A stretch of 64,000 bases of DNA from Euzebya pacifica (GTDB lineage Bacteria > Actinomycetota > Nitriliruptoria > Euzebyales > Euzebyaceae). Position 1 is the stretch's first letter, and each line of letters opens with the position of its first letter. The translations under genes were made by a program, and so were the position numbers. The stretch spans positions 3,043,910 to 3,107,909 of the forward strand of contig NZ_CP031165.1 of assembly GCF_003344865.1 (NCBI RefSeq). Direction: 5' to 3'. This document shows positions 1 to 7,902 of the stretch, one piece after another. The notes beneath the pieces are model-generated. The model saw only the letters and a list, made by a program, of their open reading frames with translations. It was not told the DNA's origin and made no database searches.

Positions 1-999
1 GTGTACTCCCCGGCCCTGACCGACGTCGTGATCATGGCCCGGGATCGTGCCCACATGTTCGTGACGGGACCCAAGGTCGTGAAGGCCGTGACGTTCGAGG
101 ACGTCTCGCTGGCCGACCTCGGAGGTGCCGACGTGCACTCCACCACGAGCGGCGTGGCCCACCTGGTCGCCGATGATGCCGAGGGTGCGCTGGAGCTGAC
201 CCGACGGGTCCTGTCCTACCTGCCGTCCTCGGCCTGGGAGGAACCACCGCTGGCCGCGCCGGTCCCGCCCGAGGCGATGCCGGAGATCCCCACCGACCAC
301 CGCCAGCCCTACGACGTGCGCGACGTGATCCGCGGGATCGTCGACGGCGGCTCGATGTTGGAGCTCTCCGAGGCGTTCGCCCGCAACATCGTCACCTCCT
401 TCGCGCGCATGGACGGCCGTCCCGTCGGTGTCGTCGCCAACCAGCCGTCGGTGCTGGCTGGGTGCCTCGACATCGCCGCCAGCGAGAAGGCCGCCCGGTT
501 CGTCCGGTTGTGCGACGCGTTCGGGTTGCCCCTGGTGGTCCTGGTCGACGTCCCCGGGTTCCTGCCCGGCACCGGCCAGGAGTCCGCGGGCATCATCCGC
601 AAGGGCGCCAAGCTGCTGTACGCCTTCTCCGAGGCGACGGTGCCGCGGGCGACGGTGATCCTCCGCAAGGCCTACGGCGGCGCGTACATCGTCATGAACT
701 CGCGCAACATCGGTGCCGACGCGGTCTACTCGTGGCCGGGTGCGGAGGTTGCGGTCATGGGTGCAGAGGGTGCGGTCGACGTGCTGTATCGCCGCCCGAT
801 CGCCGAGGACCCGGCGAGCCGACCGGAGTACCTCGCCAAGTACAAGGCCGAGGCCCTGCGTCCCGACCTGCCCAACGAGATCCTGAGCGTCGACGAGACC
901 ATCGACCCGGGTGACACCCGCAGGGTGCTCCTCGGGACCCTCAACGCGGTTCGCGGATCGCTGGAGCCCGGTTTCCGACACGACAACCTGCCGCAGTAG
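1..999 (+). CDS. Acyl-CoA carboxylase carboxyltransferase (beta) subunit, 3' part
   Basis: This is the C-terminal 332 residues of a biotin-dependent acyl-CoA carboxylase beta subunit. The enzyme transfers CO2 from carboxybiotin to acetyl- or propionyl-CoA to give malonyl- or methylmalonyl-CoA for lipid synthesis in the cytoplasm. Family members run to about 510-540 residues, so the gene starts before the window and the GTG at base 1 is only an edge codon. The carboxyltransferase core is clear: PGFLPGTGQE (visible residues 185-194) and the glycine-rich loop AYGGAYIVMNSR (224-235). Substrate choice cannot be read from this part. It lies 38 bp before the enoyl-ACP reductase gene, which fits a shared fatty-acid operon. 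The product is secure; the true start is not visible. Confidence 0.9.
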   Translation: MYSPALTDVVIMARDRAHMFVTGPKVVKAVTFEDVSLADLGGADVHSTTSGVAHLVADDAEGALELTRRVLSYLPSSAWEEPPLAAPVPPEAMPEIPTDHRQPYDVRDVIRGIVDGGSMLELSEAFARNIVTSFARMDGRPVGVVANQPSVLAGCLDIAASEKAARFVRLCDAFGLPLVVLVDVPGFLPGTGQESAGIIRKGAKLLYAFSEATVPRATVILRKAYGGAYIVMNSRNIGADAVYSWPGAEVAVMGAEGAVDVLYRRPIAEDPASRPEYLAKYKAEALRPDLPNEILSVDETIDPGDTRRVLLGTLNAVRGSLEPGFRHDNLPQ

Positions 1000-1037
1000 A
1001 CCGTCCCCGTTCCGGGGTCGACCGGAGGAACCGCCCG

Positions 1038-1835
1038 ATGACCAGCCAGACCACCGACCTGCCCCAGCTCCTCGCCGGCAAGCGCCTGCTCGTGACGGGC
1101 GTCCTCACCGAGGCGTCGATCGCCTTCGCGACCGCCCGCATGGCCCAGCAGCTGGGCGCAGAGATCGTCCTGACCGGGTTCGGCAAGGGCATCCGGTTGA
1201 CGACCCGGGTCGCCGAACGGCTGCCGTCCACCCCCGACGTGCTGGAGATGGACGTCACCGACATCGAGCAGATGGGTGCCGTCGTGGCCGAGCTCGGTGA
1301 CCGGTGGGGTGCCGTCGACGGCGTGGTGCACGCCATCGGCTTCGCACCGGCGAGCGCCATCGGGGGCAACTTCCTGGAGACCCCGTGGGAGGACGTCGCT
1401 ACCGCGGTGCAGGTGTCGACCTACAGCTTCGCGTCCCTCGCCCGGGTCATGGCTCCCCTGCTCAAGGCGGGCGGCGGCGGCTCCTACGTGGGACTGGACT
1501 TCGACGCGACCGTCGCCTGGCCCAGCTACGACTGGATGGGGGTGGCCAAGGCGGGGCTGGAGAGCGCCTGTCGGTACACCGCCCGTGAGCTCGGCGCCCA
1601 GGGCACCCGGGTCAACCTCGTCGCCGCAGGCCCCCTGAAGACCATGGCGGCCCGGCAGATCGAGGGCTTCAAGTCCTTCGAGGACACCTGGGGCGAACGC
1701 GCCCCCCTGGGCTGGGACATCACCGACACCGAACCGGTGGCGCGAGTGGTGTGCAGCCTGCTGGGGGACTGGATGCCCGGGGTCACCGGCGAGATCGTCC
1801 ACTGCGACGGGGGCGTGCACGCGATCGGTGCGTGA
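1038..1835 (+). CDS. fabI: Enoyl-[acyl-carrier-protein] reductase, FabI/InhA type
   Basis: This NADH-dependent reductase saturates the trans-2 double bond of enoyl-ACP in the last step of each fatty-acid elongation round. The 265-residue length matches the family. The protein resembles mycobacterial InhA: a short-chain-dehydrogenase Rossmann start (LLVTG at 17-21, SIAFATARMA at 27-36), the active-site segment YDWMGVAK with Tyr164 and Lys171, and a following NLVAAGPLKTMA stretch. The ATG at 1038 is supported by GGAGGAA at 1024-1030, seven bases upstream. Position 38 bp after the carboxylase gene suggests co-transcription. The FabI/InhA family call is secure; the preferred chain length is unknown. 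Confidence 0.95.
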   Translation: MTSQTTDLPQLLAGKRLLVTGVLTEASIAFATARMAQQLGAEIVLTGFGKGIRLTTRVAERLPSTPDVLEMDVTDIEQMGAVVAELGDRWGAVDGVVHAIGFAPASAIGGNFLETPWEDVATAVQVSTYSFASLARVMAPLLKAGGGGSYVGLDFDATVAWPSYDWMGVAKAGLESACRYTARELGAQGTRVNLVAAGPLKTMAARQIEGFKSFEDTWGERAPLGWDITDTEPVARVVCSLLGDWMPGVTGEIVHCDGGVHAIGA

Positions 1836-1876
1836 GGCGTGGGGGAGCGGCCGCACGTGGCTGCCATGATGGGGGC

Positions 1877-2722
1877 ATGACCACGCTCGGAATCGTCCTC
1901 GGTGGAGGCGGCGCCCGCGGGCTGGCCCACATCGGGGTGCTCCGGGCCCTCGCCGACGTGGACGTGCATCCGGATGTCCTGGTCGGAGTCTCGATGGGGG
2001 CGGTCGTGGGGGCGACCTACGCCGCCCGGTCCGATTGGCTGTCGGCGCTGCAGTCGCTGGACCGCAGCGCCCTGCCAGGCCACGAGAACCTCGTGGACGC
2101 CGAGGGCTTCGACCTGCTGCGCGCGGTGGTCCGCAGCGCGGTCCGGATGGCGCCGAAGGTCGTCAGCTTCGGGGTCAACGGGTACGAGGACTTCGGCCGC
2201 CGGACCATGGCCGAGCTGCTCGGGGGCACCCCGGACTTCGCCGACCTGCGGATGCCCTTCGCGGCCGTGGCCACCGACCTGGCCGGCGGTCGACGGGCCG
2301 TCCTGGACGCCGGGGACGTCACCGACGCGGTGATGGCCAGCGCCGCCCTGCCGGTGCTGACGCGGCCACTGGAGCTGGAGCAGGGCCGCTACCTCGACGG
2401 CGGGTTCGCCGACCCCGCACCGGTCGACGTGGCCCGGGCGATGGGCGCCGATGTGGTGCTGATGGTCCACGTGGGGTCGGCGCCGGTGGGCCTGGGGGAG
2501 GCGACGGTGGACGGGGCCCTCAAGGGTGTCCTGCGCGGTCTGGAGATCGGCGTGGCCGAGTTCGTCCAGTCACGGCTGATCCAGGCCGATGTGGTCGTCG
2601 CCCCGCCGTTCGGCGCCGGCGTCTCGTGGCTGTCGTTCGACCGGGCCGACGACCTCGCGCAGATGGGGTACGACGCGATGCGCGGGCAGCTCGACGCGGT
2701 GCTGGAGCTGCTGGACGGGTGA
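1877..2722 (+). CDS. Patatin-like phospholipase family protein
   Basis: A 281-residue serine lipid acyl hydrolase of the bacterial patatin/RssA type. The oxyanion glycine loop GGGGARG (9-15), nucleophile elbow GVSMG with Ser39 (37-41) and catalytic Asp174 in YLDGGFADP are all present, so the Ser-Asp dyad is complete. No signal peptide is seen, so it probably works inside the cell on membrane lipids or acyl esters; the substrate is unknown. The ATG at 1877 is chosen because the conserved family start follows at once. The stop overlaps the GTG start of the next gene by 4 bp. Confidence 0.88.
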   Translation: MTTLGIVLGGGGARGLAHIGVLRALADVDVHPDVLVGVSMGAVVGATYAARSDWLSALQSLDRSALPGHENLVDAEGFDLLRAVVRSAVRMAPKVVSFGVNGYEDFGRRTMAELLGGTPDFADLRMPFAAVATDLAGGRRAVLDAGDVTDAVMASAALPVLTRPLELEQGRYLDGGFADPAPVDVARAMGADVVLMVHVGSAPVGLGEATVDGALKGVLRGLEIGVAEFVQSRLIQADVVVAPPFGAGVSWLSFDRADDLAQMGYDAMRGQLDAVLELLDG

Positions 2723-3357
2723 GCGCGATGTTCCCCGACCCGCGGCAGGCGCCGGCGGATGCCCCGCTGGCCATCGGTGAGGACTTCCGACCGTCCACCC
2801 TCGTCGAGGCCTACCGCAACGGCATCTTCCCGTGGCCCGACGGCGGCGGCGAGGTGTTCTGGTGGTCGCCCGACCCGAGGGCGGTGTTCGTCGTCGGTTC
2901 GGTCAGGCGGTCCCGGTCGTTGCGGCAGGTGATCCGCAGGGACGACCTCGACGTCACGTTCGACACGGCCTTCCCGGCGGTCATGGCAGCATGTGCCGAC
3001 CGGGCCGAGGAGGGCACCTGGATCACCCAGCGGATGCAGGCGGCCTACGAGTCCCTGCACCGGATGGGCCACGCCCATTCGGTGGAGGTGTGGCGTGACG
3101 GCGTGCTGGTCGGGGGCCTGTACGGCATCGCAGTCGGCGGCGTGTTCACCGGGGAATCGATGTTCCACCGGGTCAGCAACGCCTCGAAGGTGGCGCTCGT
3201 CGCGCTGGACGACCACCTGCTCGACCGCGGCTTCTCCCTGATCGATGCGCAGCTGCACACCGATCACCTCGAGTCGATGGGCGCCCGGATGGTGGACCGG
3301 GAAGCCTTCCTCGACGTGCTCCACGCCGTCCGGGACGCCCCGATCACCTTCCTGTGA
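2719..3357 (+). CDS. aat: Leucyl/phenylalanyl-tRNA--protein transferase
   Basis: Aat attaches Leu or Phe from aminoacyl-tRNA to proteins with N-terminal Arg or Lys, marking them for N-end-rule degradation by ClpAP/ClpS. The 212-residue protein shows the family landmarks in order: GIFPW (35-39), WWSPDPR (48-54), GGLYGIA (132-138), GESMF (145-149) and SNASKVAL (153-160). The GTG at 2719 overlaps the patatin stop in a GTGA arrangement, which suggests translational coupling. An ATG at 2728 is an equally credible start and would shorten the protein by three residues. The gene ends 21 bp from a convergent gene. The function is secure. Confidence 0.93.
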   Translation: MSAMFPDPRQAPADAPLAIGEDFRPSTLVEAYRNGIFPWPDGGGEVFWWSPDPRAVFVVGSVRRSRSLRQVIRRDDLDVTFDTAFPAVMAACADRAEEGTWITQRMQAAYESLHRMGHAHSVEVWRDGVLVGGLYGIAVGGVFTGESMFHRVSNASKVALVALDDHLLDRGFSLIDAQLHTDHLESMGARMVDREAFLDVLHAVRDAPITFL

Positions 3358-3378
3358 CCCGTCGGGTCGGGGGGTGGG

Positions 3379-4746
3379 TCAGCGCTTCTGGGGCGCGCCG
3401 GGGTCGACGTCCACGCCGACCACCCAGACGACCTCGTCGTTGAGGTAGGACGCCCGATCGTCGCCGGCCCGCTTCGGCCGGGCCAGGGCGGCGTCGGCGT
3501 TGACCACCACCAGCGAGACCCGTCCGGCATCAGCGAGGCCGACCAACGTGACCGTGGCCTGGCCGTCGAAGAGCGTCCCGTCGATCGCCTGGACGACCCG
3601 GCCCTCGCCCGTGGCCACGACGGCGACTCCACCAGCAACGTGCCTCGGTCCCCGCACGGTGACCGTGACGGCGTCACCGACCCCCTCGAGGTCGACGACG
3701 TGCGCGGCGGCGTGGTCGACGGCGACCTCCGTCACCTCGCCGCTGGCGAGCGTGCCGGCGCGGCTGATCGTGGGATAGGGAAGGGGTTCGCCGGGGAACC
3801 CGGCGACCTCCCATGCCGCCGTGGCGGCGACGAACGCCACCATCTCCTCGTCCAGGGAGGTGCCGCGCTCGGCCAGGACCGTGGCGTACCCGCCGAGCAG
3901 GTGGGAGTCGGCGTCACTTGCGGCCTGCCACACCTGCCGGATCACGTCGTCGCCGTACCGCTCGGCCAGCCAGAGGTTCCACACGTAGGCCCCGTAGGCC
4001 CGGTCGAACCCGCCCCCGCCGAGGGAGAAGTCCGACAGCGGGAGCTCGGGTCGCGCGGCGAAGTCCTGCAGGTAGGCGGTGCGGGCATCGGCATCGGGAT
4101 AGACGGCCTGCTCCATCCACACGGCCGTGGCCTCGTAGGCCCACGGTTCCCCGTCCCAGGCCATCCGCATGTGGATCAGGTGCGCGAACTCGTGGGCTGC
4201 GGTCGACCTGAGGGCATCGGGCGGGTTGGGCTCGTAGCCGATGTAGTCGTTCTCCAGGACGAGGAACCCGTGGACCGACCGGCACAGGACGCAGGGGTTC
4301 TCCTCGTCGGCTGCCACATAGCCGTAGGGCCCGTCGTCGAGGTCCACCAGGTAGACGTCGACCAGGTCCTGTCCGTGGCGGTCCGTGCCACCCAGGCCCT
4401 CGTCGGGAAGCGGTTCGGGCCACCCGAGGCGCTCGACCTCCGCGACCCACACCTCCTCCAGGACCGTCGCGGTGTCCTTGACGAAGGCGATCGTTGCCGC
4501 GTCCGGTCCCGTGTCGGTGAAGTGGATCCGGAAGTGCGGGGTGTCGACGTGGTAGCGCTGCCCCTCGGGCGCCTGGAACTCGTCGGAGGACCCCTCCGTG
4601 GTCGGTCGCAGGAGGACGGTGCCGTCAAGGGCGTTCCGGGGCCCGTCGGTTTCCGCCGCGACGCCGCCGAACGCCACGACGACGGCGACCAACGCCGGGA
4701 CGACAAGGCTGCGCACGATGTCCACGATAGGACGCCAGCCCGTCAC
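3379..4746 (-). CDS. Secreted HExxH metallopeptidase-like protein
   Basis: A 455-residue protein with an N-terminal hydrophobic segment (about 8-30) that looks like a signal peptide. The centre holds HEFAH (185-189) followed by Glu205 in WAYEATAVWMEQ, the arrangement of a zincin with a downstream glutamate ligand. A CVLC pair (152-155) could form a disulfide after export. The layout recalls the MXAN_6640-type putative metalloproteases, recalled from memory. The rest of the protein is beta-rich with no assigned domain. The start is GTG at 4746; in-frame GTG codons 7 and 10 codons later would also keep the hydrophobic segment. The substrate is unknown. A non-catalytic relative cannot be excluded, but the zinc site appears complete. 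Confidence 0.7.
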   Translation of the reverse strand: MTGWRPIVDIVRSLVVPALVAVVVAFGGVAAETDGPRNALDGTVLLRPTTEGSSDEFQAPEGQRYHVDTPHFRIHFTDTGPDAATIAFVKDTATVLEEVWVAEVERLGWPEPLPDEGLGGTDRHGQDLVDVYLVDLDDGPYGYVAADEENPCVLCRSVHGFLVLENDYIGYEPNPPDALRSTAAHEFAHLIHMRMAWDGEPWAYEATAVWMEQAVYPDADARTAYLQDFAARPELPLSDFSLGGGGFDRAYGAYVWNLWLAERYGDDVIRQVWQAASDADSHLLGGYATVLAERGTSLDEEMVAFVAATAAWEVAGFPGEPLPYPTISRAGTLASGEVTEVAVDHAAAHVVDLEGVGDAVTVTVRGPRHVAGGVAVVATGEGRVVQAIDGTLFDGQATVTLVGLADAGRVSLVVVNADAALARPKRAGDDRASYLNDEVVWVVGVDVDPGAPQKR

Positions 4747-4786
4747 GAGCCGGCGACCGGTCGCAGCGTCACCCGGGCGTCATGGG

Positions 4787-6325
4787 TCAGGCGATCGCCG
4801 GTTCGGCGTCGGCGGGGGCAACGCGACGGCGGCCGAAGGACCACGACTCGGGGTCGAAGGTCGACACCCGCCGCTGGTAGTGGCCCACCCGGCCCGGGTA
4901 GAGGGTGTCGTTGACGCCGTCCTCGTTGAGGTACCAGCTGCCGCAGCCCGACGCCCACACCAGGTCCGCGTGCCGTTCGGCCATCTCCGCGGCGTAGGCG
5001 TCGGCGGCCTGCTGGGTCGGTTCCAGCCAGTCGGCGCGCCCGGCGCGAAGGTGTTCGAGGGCCTGGACGACGTAGTCGGCCTGGGCCTCGGCCATCAGCA
5101 CGACGGAGTTGTGGCCGGTGCCGCTGTTGGGCCCGAGCAGGAAGAAGGTGTTCGGGAACCCAGGGGCAGCCAGGGAGTTGTAGGCCGCTGCGTGGCTGGA
5201 CCAGGCGTCGTGCAGGTCCTGGCCGTCCCGGCCTATGACCTCCATGGGCGCCCAGAAGTGGTGGGCGTCGAAGCCGGTGCCCCAGATGATCACGTCGAGC
5301 GCCACCTCGGTGCCGTCGACCAGGCGGACCCCCGACGGGGTGATCCGCTCGATGCCCTCGGTCGCGACCTCGACGTGGTCGCGGGCCAGGGCCGGGTAGT
5401 AGGTGTTGGAGAGCAGCAGCCGCTTGCAGCCGGGTTCGATCGTCGGCGTCAGCTTCTCGCGGAGGTCGGGGTCCTCCACGGCGCGGTGGATGTTCCAGGT
5501 GCCCGCGCTGCGGAGCCGTGCCGCCGCCCGGGGGTTGCGTTCGAGCATGCGCCACACGCCGTGCTCGAGGATCAGGTTCGTGACCTCGCGCAGGACGCGG
5601 TGGGCCCCCGGGACCCGCCGGAGGAGCAGCCGTTCGAGGCCGGAGAACTCGCGGTCGAGCTTGGGCAGCACCCAGCCGGGCGTCCGCTGGAAGACCGTCA
5701 TCGCGCCGACCTCGTCGACGATGCTCGGGACGATCTGCACGGCCGAGGCCCCGGTGCCGATGATGCCGACCCTCGCACCCTCGAGGTCCACGTCGTCGCG
5801 CCAGTGGGCGGAGTGGAACGCTGGCCCGGTGAAGTCGTCGCGGCCGGGGATGTCCGGGATGACCGCTCGGGTCAGGGGACCCACACCGTTGACGACGACG
5901 TCGGCCTCCATCGTCTCGCCCGCCGCCGTCGTCAGCAGCCAGCAGGCGCGGGCCTCGTCCCACTCCTGCCGGATGATCTCGGTGCCGAAGCGCATGTGGC
6001 GACGCAGGTCGTGGTGGTCGGCGACCCGGTGCATGTAGTCGAGGATGTCGGGCTGTTCGGAGAAGAACCGCGGCCAGTCGTTGGGCTGGCCGCGCAGGGA
6101 GTACACCGGCGAGGGCACGTCGCAGGCACAGCCGGGGTAGGTGTTGTCCCGCCACGTCCCGCCGAGGTCCTCGGCCGCGTCGATGATGACCATCTCGTCG
6201 GCGTGGCCGTCCCGCTTCATCGCCAGCGCCATCGCCATGCCGCTGAAGCCGGCCCCGACGATCACCACGCGCAGCGTTCGGGTGGGGCGGGGTGTGGACA
6301 CCTTGGCGAGGAGCAGGCTCAACAT
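4787..6325 (-). CDS. Flavin-containing monooxygenase, Baeyer-Villiger type
   Basis: A 512-residue NAD(P)H- and FAD-dependent monooxygenase. The first dinucleotide fold is GAGFSG (24-29), followed by GGTWRDNTYPGCACDVPS (55-72), a typical FMO/BVMO segment. The Baeyer-Villiger fingerprint FxGxxxHxxxW is intact from Phe165 to Trp175, and the second nucleotide fold is GTGASA (190-195). It therefore probably inserts oxygen into ketones or oxidises heteroatoms; the substrate is unknown. The open frame extends farther upstream, but ATG 6325 is the start nearest the Rossmann fold. The 46-bp upstream gap holds a small dyad (CACCA and TGGTG, 6339-6353). The family call is secure. Confidence 0.9.
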   Translation of the reverse strand: MLSLLLAKVSTPRPTRTLRVVIVGAGFSGMAMALAMKRDGHADEMVIIDAAEDLGGTWRDNTYPGCACDVPSPVYSLRGQPNDWPRFFSEQPDILDYMHRVADHHDLRRHMRFGTEIIRQEWDEARACWLLTTAAGETMEADVVVNGVGPLTRAVIPDIPGRDDFTGPAFHSAHWRDDVDLEGARVGIIGTGASAVQIVPSIVDEVGAMTVFQRTPGWVLPKLDREFSGLERLLLRRVPGAHRVLREVTNLILEHGVWRMLERNPRAAARLRSAGTWNIHRAVEDPDLREKLTPTIEPGCKRLLLSNTYYPALARDHVEVATEGIERITPSGVRLVDGTEVALDVIIWGTGFDAHHFWAPMEVIGRDGQDLHDAWSSHAAAYNSLAAPGFPNTFFLLGPNSGTGHNSVVLMAEAQADYVVQALEHLRAGRADWLEPTQQAADAYAAEMAERHADLVWASGCGSWYLNEDGVNDTLYPGRVGHYQRRVSTFDPESWSFGRRRVAPADAEPAIA

Positions 6326-6371
6326 GACACGGATTGTGCACCATCGTTTGGTGGCACGTGAAGGTTGGTCG

Positions 6372-7895
6372 TCAGGTGGGGTGGCCCGCGACGAGCACGG
6401 CGGTGGGAGTCCAGTCCCACGGGGCGTCGCTCGTGAGGGGGTCGCCCGGCCAGGCGACGATGTCGGCTCGACGTCCTGGCAGCAGCGCGCCCACGAGGTC
6501 CTCGCGGCCCACCGCGACGTGCCCGCCGATGGTGGCGGCCTCCAGCGCCGTCCGACGGTCGATCGCCAGTCCGCCGTGGTGGTGCTGGGCGGCCCGGATG
6601 CCGCTCCATGGATCCATCGGGGTGACGGTGGAGTCCGACGAGAAGCACATCGCCACACCGTCGGCTGCCAGCCAGGAGAACGGGTTGGTCGTGTCGGCGC
6701 GGTCGCGACCGAAGCGGTGCTCGTACAGCCCGGCCGGACCGTTCCAGGTGGCGTCGAAGGCAGGTTGCACGCTGGCGACCACCCCGAGGCGGCCGAGCGT
6801 GGTCACGTCGGCACGGCTGACGAGCTCGAGGTGCTCGATGCGGTGGCGTGCCGTGCGGACCGCATCGACGCCGCAGACCTCGGCGGCTCGCACGAGGGCC
6901 CGGACGGCCTGGCCGGTGGCCTCGTCGCCGATGGCATGCACGCCGGCGCCGAGTCCGGCGTGGGTTGCCCGGACGAAGAAGTCGGTCACGGCCTCGTCGT
7001 CGTGGAACAGCTCGCCGTTGATCCGGACCCCGTCGTTGGCGAGGTAGGGCGCGCTGGCCGCCGCGGTACACGATCCGATGGAGCCGTCGAGGAACAGGTC
7101 ACCACCCGGTCGGAGGGGGCCGCCGGATTGCCAGGCGAGGTCCGCCCAGTACGCGTGCACCTCCAGCGGCCATGGACCGGTCGCCCAGGCGAGGGCGTCG
7201 GTGATGTCGGACAGCTCGGGAATCCCCATCTCGTGGATGGACGTGATGCCCAGGGCCAACGCCGCCCGACAGGTCTCCTGCCGGGCCCGGTCGATGGCGG
7301 CCGGGCCGAGCAGCCCCACCAGCGCGCCCTGGGCGACGGCGACGGCTTCCTCCAGCAGCCAGCCGGTCGGCAAGCCGTCGATGTCGCGCATGACGTGCTG
7401 GCCGACCGCGCCGAGGTCCAGCCGTGCGAGCAGGCCCCGGTCGACCACACAGGAGTGGCCGTCGACCCTGAACAGCACCGTCGGCCTGCCGCCGGCGGCG
7501 TCGAAGAGCTCGTCGGCGGTCGGTGGCCGCTGCTCGGGCCAGGACTGGTCGTCCCAACCGGTGCCGTGGACGACCGCCGGATCGACGCGCTCGACGTGGG
7601 CGCGGACGCGGGCAAGGGCGTCCTCGAGTGACCTCGCGCCGGCGAGCGCGACCCCGACTCGTTCGAGGCCGGTCGCCGTGGCGTGCACGTGGGCGTCGAC
7701 GAACCCGGGGGTCAGCCACACCGCACCCAGGTCCTCCACCCGGTCGTGGGCGGGTGCGTCGGCCGGGTCGCTGCCCGTCCAGGCGATCTGGTCCCCGTCG
7801 ACCAGCACGGCCCGGTGGGTCGGGTCGATCCCCCCGACGGCGGCGAGCCCGCGGCCCACCCACAGGACGCGTTCGCCCACCCCCGGTTCGGTCAC
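6372..7895 (-). CDS. Amidohydrolase family protein (YtcJ-like, amidohydrolase_3)
   Basis: A metal-dependent hydrolase of about 507 residues in the YtcJ/N-substituted formamide deformylase group. It has the N-terminal beta-sandwich start, then GFVDAHVH with the HxH metal pair (His69, His71), a GHS-containing strand, HRIEHLELV with further histidines and the late aspartate in FSSDSTVTPMDPW. The substrate cannot be predicted; relatives act on imidazolone-, formamide- or carbamate-like bonds. The open frame runs back into prfC. I place the start at GTG 7895, 7 bp after the prfC stop; a GTG at 7880 is an alternative. It probably shares a transcript with prfC, whose function is unrelated. Confidence 0.85.
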   Translation of the reverse strand: MTEPGVGERVLWVGRGLAAVGGIDPTHRAVLVDGDQIAWTGSDPADAPAHDRVEDLGAVWLTPGFVDAHVHATATGLERVGVALAGARSLEDALARVRAHVERVDPAVVHGTGWDDQSWPEQRPPTADELFDAAGGRPTVLFRVDGHSCVVDRGLLARLDLGAVGQHVMRDIDGLPTGWLLEEAVAVAQGALVGLLGPAAIDRARQETCRAALALGITSIHEMGIPELSDITDALAWATGPWPLEVHAYWADLAWQSGGPLRPGGDLFLDGSIGSCTAAASAPYLANDGVRINGELFHDDEAVTDFFVRATHAGLGAGVHAIGDEATGQAVRALVRAAEVCGVDAVRTARHRIEHLELVSRADVTTLGRLGVVASVQPAFDATWNGPAGLYEHRFGRDRADTTNPFSWLAADGVAMCFSSDSTVTPMDPWSGIRAAQHHHGGLAIDRRTALEAATIGGHVAVGREDLVGALLPGRRADIVAWPGDPLTSDAPWDWTPTAVLVAGHPT

Positions 7896-7902
7896 GCCGG
7901 CA

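Noticed and set aside
6339-6353. CACCA/TGGTG dyad upstream of the monooxygenase gene
   Set aside because: Five-base arms are short and likely by chance, so it is mentioned only within the gene entry.
4598-6361. 587-codon plus-strand open frame across the monooxygenase gene
   Set aside because: It is antisense to a clear FMO/BVMO gene, low-complexity, and has no recognisable domain; open antisense frames are expected at this GC content.
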